Source: JBFMCC01 sp037445635 (GTDB taxonomy: Bacteria; Chloroflexota; Anaerolineae; Anaerolineales; Villigracilaceae). Taken from it: 64,000 nt of DNA. The position numbers and the translations under genes were made by a program. Every line of letters starts with the position of its first letter. Within the stretch, counting starts at the first letter, position 1. Shown in pieces: positions 1 to 8,587 of this stretch. The stretch covers positions 1 to 64,000 of the forward strand of contig JBBIKC010000001.1 in the NCBI GenBank assembly GCA_037445635.1, in the 5' to 3' direction. Under the pieces are notes generated by a model. It saw only the letters and a program-made list of their open reading frames with translations. It made no database searches and was not told where the DNA came from.

Positions 1-1601
1 GTCACGCCGATTTTGGCGGCGAGGTCGAGCGCGTCATGAACATGGTGGACGGCGTGCTCCTCCTCGTGGACGCGGCCGAAGGCCCCATGCCGCAGACCCG
101 CTTCGTCCTCAAGAAAGCCCTCGAAATGGGACACAAGGCCGTGGTCGTTATCAACAAAGTGGATCGCAAGGACGCCGAGCCCGCCCGCGTTTTGAACGAT
201 ACCTTCGATCTCTTCATCGAACTGGGCGCGACCGAGGAACAGGCCGACTTCCCCGTCATCTACGCCGTCGCCACGGCGCAGCGCGCGGGACTTACGCCGG
301 ATCTTGGCCCCGATCTGAGCCCCCTCTTCGACGCGATCCTCCGCCACATTCCCTGCCCGAAGGTGGATCCCGACGCGCCCCTGCAACTTCTCGTCACCGC
401 CCTCGGCTACGATGACTATCGCGGCGTCACCGCGGTCGGACGCGTCCACGCGGGCCGCATCCGCGCGGGACAAAAACTGGCGCGTCTCACCGCCGACGGC
501 CAGAACCTGCCCGAAACCGCGCGTTACCTTTACACCTTTCAGGGCCTGAAGAAAATCGAAGTGGACGAAGTTTCCGCGGGCGATATCGTCTCGCTCGCGG
601 GGCTCGAAGGCATCGCCATTGGCGAGACGTTGGCCGACCCCGCAAACCCCGTCGCGCTGCCCACCATCAAAGTGGAAGAGCCGACCGTCCGCATGACGTT
701 TGGCGTGAACACCTCGCCGTTCACGGGACGCGAGGGCAAGTGGAGCACCTCCCGAAAATTAAGAGAACGCCTCTTCGATGAACTCCGCACCAACGTCGCG
801 CTGCGCGTGGAAGAAACCGATTCGGCCGAGAATTTCCTCGTCAGCGGGCGCGGTGAATTGCATTTGGGAATCCTCATTGAGACGATGCGACGTGAAGGCT
901 ACGAGTTCCAGGTTTCGCGTCCCGAAGTCATCTTCCACAAAGCGGATGATGGCGCCATCCTCGAACCGTACGAAGAAGTCCACGTGGAGACCAGCAACGA
1001 CACTGTCGGTGTAGTCGTGGAAATGCTCGGGAGCAGGCGCGGCAAAATGATGGAGATGCACGACTCAGGTCAAGGTACGACGCGCATGGTCTTCATCGCT
1101 CCCACGCGCGGCCTGCTGGGATTCCGCTATCAGTTCCTCACGTCCACGCGCGGCATGGGAGTCATGCACACCATCTTCCACGGTTACGACGAGATGGCGG
1201 GACCAATGAACACGCGGAACACAGGCTCCATTGTCGCGATGGAAGCGGGGACGACCACTGCCTACGCGTTGGAAAACGCCGAACAGCGCGGCACGCTTTT
1301 CGTCGGCCCTGGCGTCGAAGTGTACGAAGGCATGGTGGTGGGCGAAAGTTCGCGCGGCTCCGACCTGCCGATCAACGTCTGCAAAAAGAAGCACCTCACA
1401 AACACGCGTTCCTCACGCGGCGATATGGAGATCCGCCTCACGCCCCCGCGCCAGATGTCATTGGATGAGGCCATCGAATATCTCGCGGACGATGAATTGC
1501 TCGAAGTGACCCCGCAAAACTTCCGCATCCGCAAGCGCATCCTTGATACCGAGGAGCGCGGCAAGCAAACCAAGAAGGCAAAAGAATTGCTGGAAGAGTA
1601 A
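1..1601 (+). CDS. typA: GTP-binding protein TypA/BipA, 5' end outside window
   Basis: This is a translational GTPase of the TypA/BipA family, a ribosome-associated factor used under stress and low temperature. The visible part opens inside the G3 motif (GHADFGGEVERV, where canonical TypA has TPGHADFGGEV), so only the first 60-70 residues with the P-loop and switch I are missing. The G4 motif NKVD follows at residues 51-54 of the visible chain. After it come the domain II beta-barrel, the EF-G-like domains III and V, and the TypA-specific C-terminal domain with GLLGFRYQF and the late LTPPRQMSLDEAIEYL segment. It ends in a Lys/Glu-rich tail. The reading frame is open from base 3, and the first internal Met (base 36) is not the start. 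Identification is firm. Confidence 0.97.
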   Translation, partial: HADFGGEVERVMNMVDGVLLLVDAAEGPMPQTRFVLKKALEMGHKAVVVINKVDRKDAEPARVLNDTFDLFIELGATEEQADFPVIYAVATAQRAGLTPDLGPDLSPLFDAILRHIPCPKVDPDAPLQLLVTALGYDDYRGVTAVGRVHAGRIRAGQKLARLTADGQNLPETARYLYTFQGLKKIEVDEVSAGDIVSLAGLEGIAIGETLADPANPVALPTIKVEEPTVRMTFGVNTSPFTGREGKWSTSRKLRERLFDELRTNVALRVEETDSAENFLVSGRGELHLGILIETMRREGYEFQVSRPEVIFHKADDGAILEPYEEVHVETSNDTVGVVVEMLGSRRGKMMEMHDSGQGTTRMVFIAPTRGLLGFRYQFLTSTRGMGVMHTIFHGYDEMAGPMNTRNTGSIVAMEAGTTTAYALENAEQRGTLFVGPGVEVYEGMVVGESSRGSDLPINVCKKKHLTNTRSSRGDMEIRLTPPRQMSLDEAIEYLADDELLEVTPQNFRIRKRILDTEERGKQTKKAKELLEE

Positions 1602-1603
1602 TC

Positions 1604-1640
1604 ATAGAGGCCAGGTTTCTCATAGAAGCCTGGCCTCTAT
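1604..1640. terminator. Bidirectional terminator-like hairpin between convergent genes
   Basis: A perfect 12-bp inverted repeat (ATAGAGGCCAGG at 1604-1615 and its complement at 1629-1640) with a 13-base loop starts three bases after the typA stop and ends just before the stop of the convergent lipoprotein gene. There is no long T-run on either side. Position and symmetry suggest it ends transcription from both directions. Confidence 0.75.
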
Positions 1641-1646
1641 CTCACT

Positions 1647-2432
1647 TTACTGGCACGAAAAACTAATCGTGCCCGATTGCGACGAGCCTGAACTGTTGAA
1701 TGCCACGATGCTGTAGGTGATCGTATCGCCTGCGTTCACGGCGTAGGTGTCTGTGTAAGTGGTGGAATTGGCGGGCAACTCGATGATGGCCGTTCCGAGT
1801 CGCAGCACGCGGTAGCCTGTTTCGTTGTCCGCCACATCCTTCCAGGTGAGTGTAGTGGTCGCGTCAATGTTGATGCCGTTGTAGGTGCAGAAGTAGTTGT
1901 AGGTCAGGCCGCGCGGCGCGGCAGGCGGCACCTGGGTCGCGGTCGGCGGCGGAGTGGTGGAGGGGACAGCCCAATAACTGCCGGAAGGAGTCGCGTATTC
2001 GCCCCACACCCAGCAGGTATTGCTGCTGTTCGGCAGTTTCACCACCCAGTAGTTGTCGGCGGGATAATGCGCTACGATCTCAGTGCTCGCGCCCGGCAGG
2101 AAAGTGAACACGATCTCGTATTCCTGGCCGGGGCCGGTGCGGCAGTTCGTGCTTTCGTTGATGCGCAGGAAGGGCGTGGAATACGTGGGCGTGATGGTCG
2201 GGGTCAGTGTGACCGTGGGAGTCGGAGTCCCCGGTGTGGATGGAGCGGCTGTCCCTGCCGCGGTCGGCGTGGCAAGCGGGGCGGGCGAAGCGAGCGGCGC
2301 GCCCGTCAGCGTTTGCGCGACGATGGTCGCGGCCTGGTCATTGAACGAGGGCGCGGCGTCCGTGGGGGTTGGGAAGTTGCAGGCGCAGAACGCGAAGGCC
2401 AGCAGGAAGGATAGGCCGAGAATCTTTTTCAT
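1647..2432 (-). CDS. Lipoprotein with SH3-like domain and fibronectin type III-like C-terminus
   Basis: A 261-residue predicted lipoprotein. The signal peptide (MKKILGLSFLLAFAFCAC) has a lipobox-like F-C-A-C with Cys18 as the likely lipidated residue. A Thr/Pro-rich linker (about residues 40-88) follows, then a bacterial SH3-like domain (residues 90-150, with CRTGPG and a late CWVWGEYA), a second short Pro/Thr linker, and a C-terminal beta-sandwich resembling fibronectin type III (TLTWKDVADNETGYRVLR...). The domains imply a surface-anchored binding protein, possibly for cell wall or polysaccharide. The start ATG overlaps the stop of the upstream beta-lactamase-family gene by 4 bases, so the two are probably translationally coupled. 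The exact function is unknown. Confidence 0.85.
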   Translation of the reverse strand: MKKILGLSFLLAFAFCACNFPTPTDAAPSFNDQAATIVAQTLTGAPLASPAPLATPTAAGTAAPSTPGTPTPTVTLTPTITPTYSTPFLRINESTNCRTGPGQEYEIVFTFLPGASTEIVAHYPADNYWVVKLPNSSNTCWVWGEYATPSGSYWAVPSTTPPPTATQVPPAAPRGLTYNYFCTYNGINIDATTTLTWKDVADNETGYRVLRLGTAIIELPANSTTYTDTYAVNAGDTITYSIVAFNSSGSSQSGTISFSCQ

Positions 2433-3784
2433 TTGTGCTTTGTATGAATGCGGCTCAGCCGCATGTATTTAATCCCGCCTCGTTCATCGCGCAGGAATTC
2501 GCCGAGACGGCCCTGGAACGCGGTGTCCAGGACGATGTATTTATCCTTCTCGTAGAACGCAAATCGCATGGGAGGCGGCGCGGGCAGGGGCGGCGCGTCG
2601 GGAGTGGGGAATCCGCCCTTGGGCGTGATGTTCAGGATCAATCCCTTTTGTCCAAGCGTGACGCGGAAAATCTCCTCGATGTTTTCGTACACGCCGACGT
2701 ATTCGCGCAGTTCGGCTTTCGGCGTCTCGATGGGTTTGGGCAGGGGAATCAAATCGTCAAAATAGAACTTGAGCGCGGCGTTGAAGATATTGGAGGTAAC
2801 GGCTTCGCTGGAGTTGGTCAGTACGATCAGGGCGAATTTCTTTTCGGGGAGGAACCAGAAGCCCGAATTCTGGCCGGCGGTCGCGCCGCCATGCAGGACG
2901 ACCTTCGATCCCTTTGCCGTATTCCTCATGAACCAGGAAAGCCCGAGCCAGTCCAGGCCTGTGGCGTGCAGGCGCGGCGTCTGCATGTGGCGCAGGGACG
3001 CGGCCTTGAGCACGCGTTTGCCGCTTGCTATTCCATCGCCCATGTGGAAGCGGGCGAAGGTCAGCATGTCGTGCGCGCTGGCCAGCACACCGCCCGCGGG
3101 CGCGTCGGCGCGGGAAAGCGCCCACGGACGCGAGACCACGTTCCTGCCCTTGATGCGGTCGTGTCCCGCCGCGAGCCGTTGCAGGAAGAGTTCGTCGTCG
3201 GGGAAGAAGAAGGAGCGTGTCATCCCCAGCGGCTCGAAGACCAGTTCGCGGATGATCTTCTCGAATGGCTTGCCGGTGACGACCTCCAGCACGCGGCCGG
3301 CGACGTAGAAACTGGCGTTGTTGTACGAATAGACCTTGCCCAGCGGCGCTTCCTGTTTCAGCCGCCGCATGTCTTTGACCATTCGAGCCAGCGCGTCGTC
3401 GCCCGCGCCGAAGTTATTGAAGTAATCACCCTGCCAGCCCGCCACATGGGTCAGCAATTGCCGCATCGTCACATTCTGCGCCGCGAATTTATCTTTCATC
3501 CTGAACGACGGCAGGTAGGTGCGGATGGGTACGTCCAGGTTAAGTTTGCCCTGTTCCACGAGGCGCATGGCGGCAGTGGCAACCATCGGCTTGGTATTCG
3601 AACCGATCTGGAAGAGCGTATCCACCGTGACGGGGATGTTCTGCTCGATGCTGGTCAGGCCGAACGCGGCGATGGATTCCCGCCCGCGATGCAGCACGCC
3701 GATCACTGCGCCGGGAACGTGCACCTGTTTCATGTAGTTTTTAGTGAACTTGCAGAGCTTTTCGAAAGGGGCTGAAGTGGGCAT
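2429..3784 (-). CDS. Serine hydrolase, beta-lactamase/penicillin-binding protein fold (class C family)
   Basis: A 451-residue member of the Beta-lactamase (PF00144-type) family, which includes esterases, D-aminopeptidases and carboxypeptidases. The catalytic Ser-x-x-Lys is S62-N-T-K65 in LFQIGSNTKPM, the Tyr motif is Y154-N-N in VYSYNNASFY, and HGGATAGQNSG near residue 318 occupies the KTG/HxG position. A C-terminal beta-barrel-like segment of about 100 residues follows the catalytic domain, as in several family esterases. I see no signal peptide at the chosen start, so a cytoplasmic location is likely unless the start is wrong. It is downstream of hmgA by about 100 bases and overlaps the SH3 lipoprotein gene by 4 bases. 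The substrate cannot be told from sequence, and resistance to beta-lactams should not be assumed. Confidence 0.88.
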   Translation of the reverse strand: MPTSAPFEKLCKFTKNYMKQVHVPGAVIGVLHRGRESIAAFGLTSIEQNIPVTVDTLFQIGSNTKPMVATAAMRLVEQGKLNLDVPIRTYLPSFRMKDKFAAQNVTMRQLLTHVAGWQGDYFNNFGAGDDALARMVKDMRRLKQEAPLGKVYSYNNASFYVAGRVLEVVTGKPFEKIIRELVFEPLGMTRSFFFPDDELFLQRLAAGHDRIKGRNVVSRPWALSRADAPAGGVLASAHDMLTFARFHMGDGIASGKRVLKAASLRHMQTPRLHATGLDWLGLSWFMRNTAKGSKVVLHGGATAGQNSGFWFLPEKKFALIVLTNSSEAVTSNIFNAALKFYFDDLIPLPKPIETPKAELREYVGVYENIEEIFRVTLGQKGLILNITPKGGFPTPDAPPLPAPPPMRFAFYEKDKYIVLDTAFQGRLGEFLRDERGGIKYMRLSRIHTKHK

Positions 3785-3820
3785 GGTTTTTAGGTTGACC
3801 TCATGGCATCATATCGCGTC

Positions 3821-3876
3821 GAGCGAAGACTTTCGTGCTCGCCGAAAGCCGCAGACGCGACGCAGGACTTTCGTGT
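3821..3876. repeat. Diverged intergenic repeat, copy 1
   Basis: This segment (beginning GAGCGAAGACTTTCGTGC) aligns without gaps to 11483-11538 over about 55 bases. Roughly two thirds of positions are identical and most differences are transitions. It also contains ACTTTCGTG twice, about 40 bases apart. It fills most of the gap between hmgA and the beta-lactamase-family gene. Confidence 0.45.
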
Positions 3877-3887
3877 AGGGTTAGTTC

Positions 3888-5054
3888 CTACTCTCCGTTA
3901 CCTTCCATCCACGAATCCATGTATTCTGGCTTCTCGAATTCGAGCGCGTGTGTGGTCAAGTGCAGTGGATAGAACGTATCCACCATCACGGCCAGTTCGG
4001 CGGTCTCTTTCTTGCCGATCGAGGCCTCGGTCATGCCGGGCTGGGGGCCGTGCGGCAGGCCGTAGGGATGCAGGCTGATGTCGCAACGATCAATACCCTT
4101 GCGGCTCATGAAGTTGCCCTCGGCGTAATAGATGACCTCGTCCGAGTTGACGTTGGAGTGATTGTAGGGCGCGGGGATGGCCTCGGGGTGATAATCGAAC
4201 AGGCGCGGCACGAACGAGCATACCACGAAGTTGTGCGCCTGGAAGGTCTGATGGACGGGCGGGGGCTGGTGGACGCGGCCCGTGATCGGCTCGAAATCTT
4301 CGATGTTGAAGATCCACGGATAGAGATAGCCGTCCCAGCCGACCACATCGAAAGGATGATAATCCAGCACGTGCCTGCTTAAGCGGTCCCGCACCTTCAC
4401 GCGGACCTCGAACTCGCCGCGCTCGGTGTGCGTTTCCAACTCTTCGGGGACTCTCACGTCGCGTTCGCAATAGGGCGCGTGCTCGAGCATCTGGCCGAAC
4501 TCGTTGCGGTAGCGTTTGGGCGGCTCGATCTGCGACGGGTTCTCGATGGTGAAGAAGCGCGCCTCGCTCCCGTCAATGTGCATCTGCCAGGTCGTACCGA
4601 AGGGGATGACGATGTAATCGCCTTTGCGGAATTCGAGATTCCCAAACTGGCTTTTCAATATGCCGCTGCCCTCGTGCACCCACCAGGTCTCGTAGGCCTG
4701 CGCGTTGCGATAGAAATAGTCCATGCTTTTGGAGGCGCGCGCCACGCCGAGGATGACGTCGTTGTTGCTGAGGAGGGGGATGCGCGCCGAAACGGGGTCC
4801 GCCCCGAGCGGGGCCTGATCCGTTTTGAAGGCGCGGTGGCGGATCGGGCCGAAGTCCACCGTCTGGGGTTTGAGCGGACCGAGGTCCTCAGTCTTCTTCA
4901 CGCGCGGCGGAAGGAAGTGGTGGTACAGGATAGACTGGAGCGAGGAAAATCCCTCCAGTCCCATCAGTTCTTCGCGGTAGAGTCCGCCGCCGGGCTTGCG
5001 GAATTGGACGTGGCGTTTATGCGGGATTTGTCCGAGTTTATGATAAAAAGGCAT
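3888..5054 (-). CDS. hmgA: Homogentisate 1,2-dioxygenase
   Basis: It opens the aromatic ring of homogentisate with O2 to give maleylacetoacetate. This is the 388-residue bacterial/archaeal short form of the HmgA cupin family. The Fe(II) ligands of the family (His, Glu, His) match His in PAPYNHSNVN, Glu in the following SDEVIYYAEGN and His in LHPYGLPHGPQPG. An N-terminal cupin region contains the WWVHEGSG segment. I chose the ATG at 5054 because GGAGG lies 5 bases upstream; the in-frame TTG at 5066 would put that Shine-Dalgarno sequence inside the gene. It is the distal enzyme of the operon that starts with hppD, separated from the GGDEF-like gene by only 15 bases. Identification is strong and matches the neighbouring pathway genes. 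Confidence 0.93.
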   Translation of the reverse strand: MPFYHKLGQIPHKRHVQFRKPGGGLYREELMGLEGFSSLQSILYHHFLPPRVKKTEDLGPLKPQTVDFGPIRHRAFKTDQAPLGADPVSARIPLLSNNDVILGVARASKSMDYFYRNAQAYETWWVHEGSGILKSQFGNLEFRKGDYIVIPFGTTWQMHIDGSEARFFTIENPSQIEPPKRYRNEFGQMLEHAPYCERDVRVPEELETHTERGEFEVRVKVRDRLSRHVLDYHPFDVVGWDGYLYPWIFNIEDFEPITGRVHQPPPVHQTFQAHNFVVCSFVPRLFDYHPEAIPAPYNHSNVNSDEVIYYAEGNFMSRKGIDRCDISLHPYGLPHGPQPGMTEASIGKKETAELAVMVDTFYPLHLTTHALEFEKPEYMDSWMEGNGE

Positions 5055-5069
5055 GGATACCTCCAAGGT

Positions 5070-5588
5070 TCATTCGCGCTTTGGGTGTCCGATATCGAGT
5101 TCCGAAAAAACGACGCAGGTGTAGGAGTCGCGGGCGCGCGCTTCGTTCGTGGCAACGGCGGCTTCGGCCATCAGTTCCTCCACGGTGACGGTCGAGCCGC
5201 TGTTCCGCGAGGTAACGCCGACGTAGGCGTTCTTTTTCTTCAGCCTGCCGGTGGTGAGGCTTTGTGTGGTGCGGAAGTTGCTGAGGATGCGCTCCGCCAC
5301 GGCGCGGCCCCCGTTTTCGTCCGTGGCGGGCAGGAGGACGAGAAAGTCGTCGTTGTAATGCGCGGGCACGTCTGAGATGCGCAGGGTGCTGGCCAGCTGG
5401 CGGGTCATCACTTCTTTGGCCAGTTTCCTGATGTCGGCCGGCTGGCCCTCCATGGCGAGAGTAATCTGCAAAAGCGTCAGCGGGCCCGGGTAACGCTTCA
5501 TGCGGGCGATCTCGTAATTGAGCAGGACGATGAAAACGTCCAGGGTGTACAAACCGGTTTTGCTGGCGAGCTGGCGGCGAGTCTCCAT
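5070..5588 (-). CDS. Degenerate GGDEF-domain protein
   Basis: A 172-residue single-domain protein with the fold signature of a diguanylate cyclase GGDEF domain: LTLLQITL in the beta1 position and HYNDDFLVLLPATDENGG where active cyclases have R-Y-G-G-D-E-F-x-x-L-L-P-x-T. The signature GGDEF is replaced by YNDDF, losing both glycines and the catalytic acidic pair order, so cyclase activity is unlikely. A nucleotide-binding or regulatory role is possible. A preceding AAGGATCGCTC gives a plausible ribosome site for the ATG at 5588. It lies between a lipoprotein gene and hmgA inside the tyrosine-degradation operon, 15 bases from hmgA, so it is probably cotranscribed with the dioxygenases. Confidence 0.75.
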   Translation of the reverse strand: METRRQLASKTGLYTLDVFIVLLNYEIARMKRYPGPLTLLQITLAMEGQPADIRKLAKEVMTRQLASTLRISDVPAHYNDDFLVLLPATDENGGRAVAERILSNFRTTQSLTTGRLKKKNAYVGVTSRNSGSTVTVEELMAEAAVATNEARARDSYTCVVFSELDIGHPKRE

Positions 5589-5638
5589 GAGCGATCCTTT
5601 CCTGTGCGGCTCTGCGGACGGTCATCGCGCAGGTTAAA

Positions 5639-6520
5639 TCATGGATTGGCAAGTTGAATGGATTGGATCAATGTGTCCAGAAGGGGCAGGGCAGGAGTGA
5701 ATACGTTATGGTCGGTGGTGTTGATTTTGATTGTGACGGCATCCAGATAGGTGGTGAAGGTGTCGAAGTTGTTCCAGTCGAAGGGAATGCCGCCTTCGGG
5801 GAGCGCCGCTTCGGGGTCGGCGTCGGCCACCAAAAAGGGCGCATTCACCGGCAGGATGGCCGCGACGTAATACTTTCCGTCGCTGGTCAGGCCCTGAAAA
5901 GTGTAAAACAATTCCTGGTTATTGATCGGCGCGGGCGCCTGCCCGAACTGGGTGAGATACCTGAAGCCCGAGCCGTTCGGGAGCTGGACCCTGAGGGCGT
6001 GGGCGTAAAAGACCTGCCCGGCGTTGAACAGGGGGATGAACGGCATGTGCTCGGGGAGTGCGGTGCCCGGGGAGTTCAACAGCGCGGTCAACTCGATGAT
6101 TTGCGTCCCCGCGCCTTCGTTGAGGCGGGTCAATCCATCCGCGGGGTAGATCAGAATCTGCGGATCGAAGAATTTATCCTCCAGCGGATATCCTTGCAAG
6201 ATATATCTGGTGTATGCTGGATAGACTTCCCAGACCGGAAGGTCGGCGCTGCTGGATTCCGGGAAATGCTCGACCTTCGCGCCGGTTCCCAGCGCCTCTG
6301 GCAGGACGAAGGGGAGAGGCTCTACCGTCGGCGCGGTGGTGGGCGGGACCTCGGTCGGGAACGGCGGCGCGGCGGTGAGCGCCTGGGCGGTCAATGCCTG
6401 GATGGTCGCGGCGACAATCTGGCCTGTATCGAGAGGAGTGGGCGCGGCGGTGGGGAGGCCCAGCCCGCAGGCCAGCGTGACCAGCAAAACGCTTGTGGAA
6501 ACGACGATTTTTCTGTTCAT
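5639..6520 (-). CDS. Lipoprotein of unknown function, paralogue of the gene at 12967-13854
   Basis: A 293-residue lipoprotein with a clear lipobox T-L-A-C (Cys18), then Thr/Pro-rich linker sequence of a kind common in Chloroflexota lipoproteins (QIVAATIQALTAQALTA...), then a compact domain. The domain shares a pattern with the lipoprotein encoded at 12967-13854: a 'VYP' motif early, a central gap, then LFYTFQGLTSDGKYYVAAILPV matching LIYEFNGLTVDGRYYVMVTVPL in the paralogue. The pair therefore defines a small family that I do not recognise. Its start overlaps the fah stop by 4 bases (ATGA), placing it in the homogentisate operon. Whether it has a role in aromatic uptake is only a guess. Confidence 0.82.
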   Translation of the reverse strand: MNRKIVVSTSVLLVTLACGLGLPTAAPTPLDTGQIVAATIQALTAQALTAAPPFPTEVPPTTAPTVEPLPFVLPEALGTGAKVEHFPESSSADLPVWEVYPAYTRYILQGYPLEDKFFDPQILIYPADGLTRLNEGAGTQIIELTALLNSPGTALPEHMPFIPLFNAGQVFYAHALRVQLPNGSGFRYLTQFGQAPAPINNQELFYTFQGLTSDGKYYVAAILPVNAPFLVADADPEAALPEGGIPFDWNNFDTFTTYLDAVTIKINTTDHNVFTPALPLLDTLIQSIQLANP

Positions 6521-7392
6521 GCTCTCACGGTGTTTTTTAGAATTCCAATGCGTTCGGCTTCCAATTCTACAACATCGCCAGATTTCAACCAGGGACCCTG
6601 CGCCCGCGTCAGTTCCAGCAGACAGCCTGTGCCGACCGTCCCCGAGCCGATCACGTCGCCGGGCAGGAGGTCGGTCGAGTCGGAGGCGCGGGCGATGAGG
6701 TCTCCGAACGACCAGTACATGTCCTTGAAATTGCCCTGCGAGCGCGTCTCGCCGTTGACGCGGGCGGTCAGAGCCAGATCGTAAACGCCCGGCCTGCCCG
6801 CGGCCCGGTCTGCCAATTCATCCGGCGTGACGATGACCGGGCCAAAGGAGGAGGCGAAGTCCTTGCCTTTGGCGGGACCGAGTCCCACTTTCATTTCCTC
6901 GCGCTGGATATCGCGGGCAGACCAGTCGTTGAAGAGCGTGAAGCCGAAGATATGATTCGGCGCCTCCTCGGGGCGGATGTCTCGCCCGCCCCTGCCGATG
7001 ACGGCGGCGATCTCCAGTTCATAGTCCATGGCGTGTGTGTAATGCGGGATGGGTACTTCGTCCTGCGGGCCGAAGACCGCGTTCGGGTTGGTGAAGTAGA
7101 ACACAGGGAACTTATACCACTCTTCGGGCACTTCGCGGCCGCGGTTGGCGTTGGCGGTTTTGACATGTTGCTCGAAGGCGTAACCGTCGCGCAGGGTGGT
7201 GGGCTTGAGCGGCGCGAGCAGTTTGACCTCGTCGAGGCCGAAGGATGTCTCCGAGGCGCGGCGCGCGGCTTCTTCCGCGCCGGCTTCGATCACGGCGCGC
7301 ATGTCGGGATAGGGCAGGGGGTGGACTCGGCCGTTTTTAACGAGGGCAGGCGCGGGTCCCGCGCGAGGCGTGGTGAAGGTCGCGAATCGCAT
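6517..7392 (-). CDS. Fumarylacetoacetate hydrolase family protein
   Basis: A 291-residue FAH-family hydrolase, the last step of homogentisate degradation (fumarylacetoacetate to fumarate plus acetoacetate). Family metal-binding acids are visible in MDYELEIAAVIG (E-x-E) and in the following NDWSARDIQ segment, with the Lys-containing GPAKGKDFASSFGP loop after it. The protein is shorter than eukaryotic FAH but typical of bacterial FAH-domain enzymes. Its start codon overlaps the hppD stop by one base (TAATG), so translation is coupled. No maleylacetoacetate isomerase is visible nearby, so either the isomerase is elsewhere or this enzyme accepts the cis isomer. Specificity within the broad FAH superfamily is inferred from context. 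Confidence 0.88.
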   Translation of the reverse strand: MRFATFTTPRAGPAPALVKNGRVHPLPYPDMRAVIEAGAEEAARRASETSFGLDEVKLLAPLKPTTLRDGYAFEQHVKTANANRGREVPEEWYKFPVFYFTNPNAVFGPQDEVPIPHYTHAMDYELEIAAVIGRGGRDIRPEEAPNHIFGFTLFNDWSARDIQREEMKVGLGPAKGKDFASSFGPVIVTPDELADRAAGRPGVYDLALTARVNGETRSQGNFKDMYWSFGDLIARASDSTDLLPGDVIGSGTVGTGCLLELTRAQGPWLKSGDVVELEAERIGILKNTVRA

Positions 7393-8522
7393 TACAGGTT
7401 GCCGCGTCTTGCCTGTTCCAGTTCAATCGACTCGAACAGCGCCTTGAAGTTGCCCTTGCCGAAACTCTGCGATCCGTGCCGCTGGATGACCTCGATGAAC
7501 ATGGTCGGGCGGTCCTGGATGGGGCGGGTGAAGATTTGCAGGAGGTAGCCCTCGTCGTCGCGGTCGGCGAGGATGCCGAGTTCCTGGATGGCTTTGTAGT
7601 CCTCGTCAATTTTGCCGACACGGTCGGGGAGCATTTCATAATAGGTATCGGGCACGCGCAGGAATTCGACGCCGTTTTTACGGAGCTGCTCGACGGTCTT
7701 GAGGATGTCGCCGGTCAGAAGCGCGATGTGTTGTGCGCCGGGCGTGAGGTAGTAATCGAGATATTCCTCGATCTGGCTCTTGCGTTTGCCTTCGGCTGGC
7801 TCGTTGATGGGAAACTTGACGCGGCCGTTGCCGTTCTGCACCACCTTGGACATGAGCGCCGAATACTCGGTGGAGATGTCCTTGTCGTCGAAGTGGCGCA
7901 GGAGGCGGAAGCCCATGACCTGATGATAGAAGTTGACCCATTGATTCATCTTGCCGAGTTGCACGTTGCCGACAATGTGATCCACCGCGGCGAGGCCTGT
8001 GGACTCGGTCTCTTTTTCGATGGGCTTGTAACTCGGCGCGAAGACTCCCTTGTAATCGGCGCGGTCCACGAAGACGTGCAGGGTCTCGCCGTAGGTATGG
8101 ATGGCGGATGTGCGAAAGATGCCGTGGTCATCCTTCTCCTCGCGCGGCTCCCACGCGGACTTGCCGCCGCGCGAGGTGGTGACCTGCCAGGCTTTTTCCA
8201 CGTCGTCCACTTCGAGGGCGATGACCTTGACGCCGTCTCCGTGCACCATGTGATGTGCGGCCAGCGGACTGGACGGGCCGTAGGGTGCGGAGACGACGAA
8301 ACGCGCCTGTCCCGATTCGAGCACGTACGAGGCGGACTCGCGGTTGCCCGTCTCCAGCCCCGAATAGGCGGCAGGTCTGAAGCCAAACGCCTTCCACCAG
8401 TAATACATGGCATGTTTGGCGTTGCCCACGTAGAAGTGGACGTGGTCCACGGACTTGATTTGCAGGAAGTCGGCCTCTTCGTTAATCGGACGGGATTCGG
8501 TTTTTGGAGCGGTTGTCGCCAT
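7392..8522 (-). CDS. hppD: 4-hydroxyphenylpyruvate dioxygenase
   Basis: It converts 4-hydroxyphenylpyruvate to homogentisate using Fe(II) and O2. The protein has 376 residues and two vicinal-oxygen-chelate modules. The family Fe ligands correspond to His in TGLAAVDHIVGNVQ, His in GAQHIALLTGDI and Glu in MFIEVIQRHG; the DEGYLLQIFTRPIQDRP block is diagnostic. The ATG at 8522 is preceded by AAAGGAGGAGCC, a strong ribosome site, so I reject the longer reading from 8579. This is the first gene of the tyrosine-degradation operon, with a promoter-like pair at 8551-8579. The downstream fah start overlaps its stop codon. Confidence 0.95.
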   Translation of the reverse strand: MATTAPKTESRPINEEADFLQIKSVDHVHFYVGNAKHAMYYWWKAFGFRPAAYSGLETGNRESASYVLESGQARFVVSAPYGPSSPLAAHHMVHGDGVKVIALEVDDVEKAWQVTTSRGGKSAWEPREEKDDHGIFRTSAIHTYGETLHVFVDRADYKGVFAPSYKPIEKETESTGLAAVDHIVGNVQLGKMNQWVNFYHQVMGFRLLRHFDDKDISTEYSALMSKVVQNGNGRVKFPINEPAEGKRKSQIEEYLDYYLTPGAQHIALLTGDILKTVEQLRKNGVEFLRVPDTYYEMLPDRVGKIDEDYKAIQELGILADRDDEGYLLQIFTRPIQDRPTMFIEVIQRHGSQSFGKGNFKALFESIELEQARRGNL

Positions 8523-8550
8523 GGCTCCTCCTTTGGATTGGTCTGAACAG

Positions 8551-8579
8551 ATTTTACGATAAGAAAGGTCGGATTGCAA
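8551..8579 (-). promoter_or_regulatory. Sigma70-type promoter of the homogentisate operon
   Basis: On the minus strand TTGCAA (8574-8579) is followed after 17 bases by TAAAAT (8551-8556). This is a good fit to -35 and -10 boxes with ideal spacing. The expected transcript start lies about 20 bases before the hppD ATG, leaving room for its GGAGG site. Confidence 0.7.
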
Positions 8580-8587
8580 ACAAAAAT

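Noticed and set aside
2369..3775. A 468-codon plus-strand open frame
   Set aside because: It is the complement of the beta-lactamase-family gene, has Gly/Arg/His-biased composition and no family resemblance. Long antisense frames are expected at this GC content.
2429..3784. Antibiotic-resistance beta-lactamase
   Set aside because: The family is broad and this protein lacks a visible signal peptide; motifs fit esterases and peptidases equally well.
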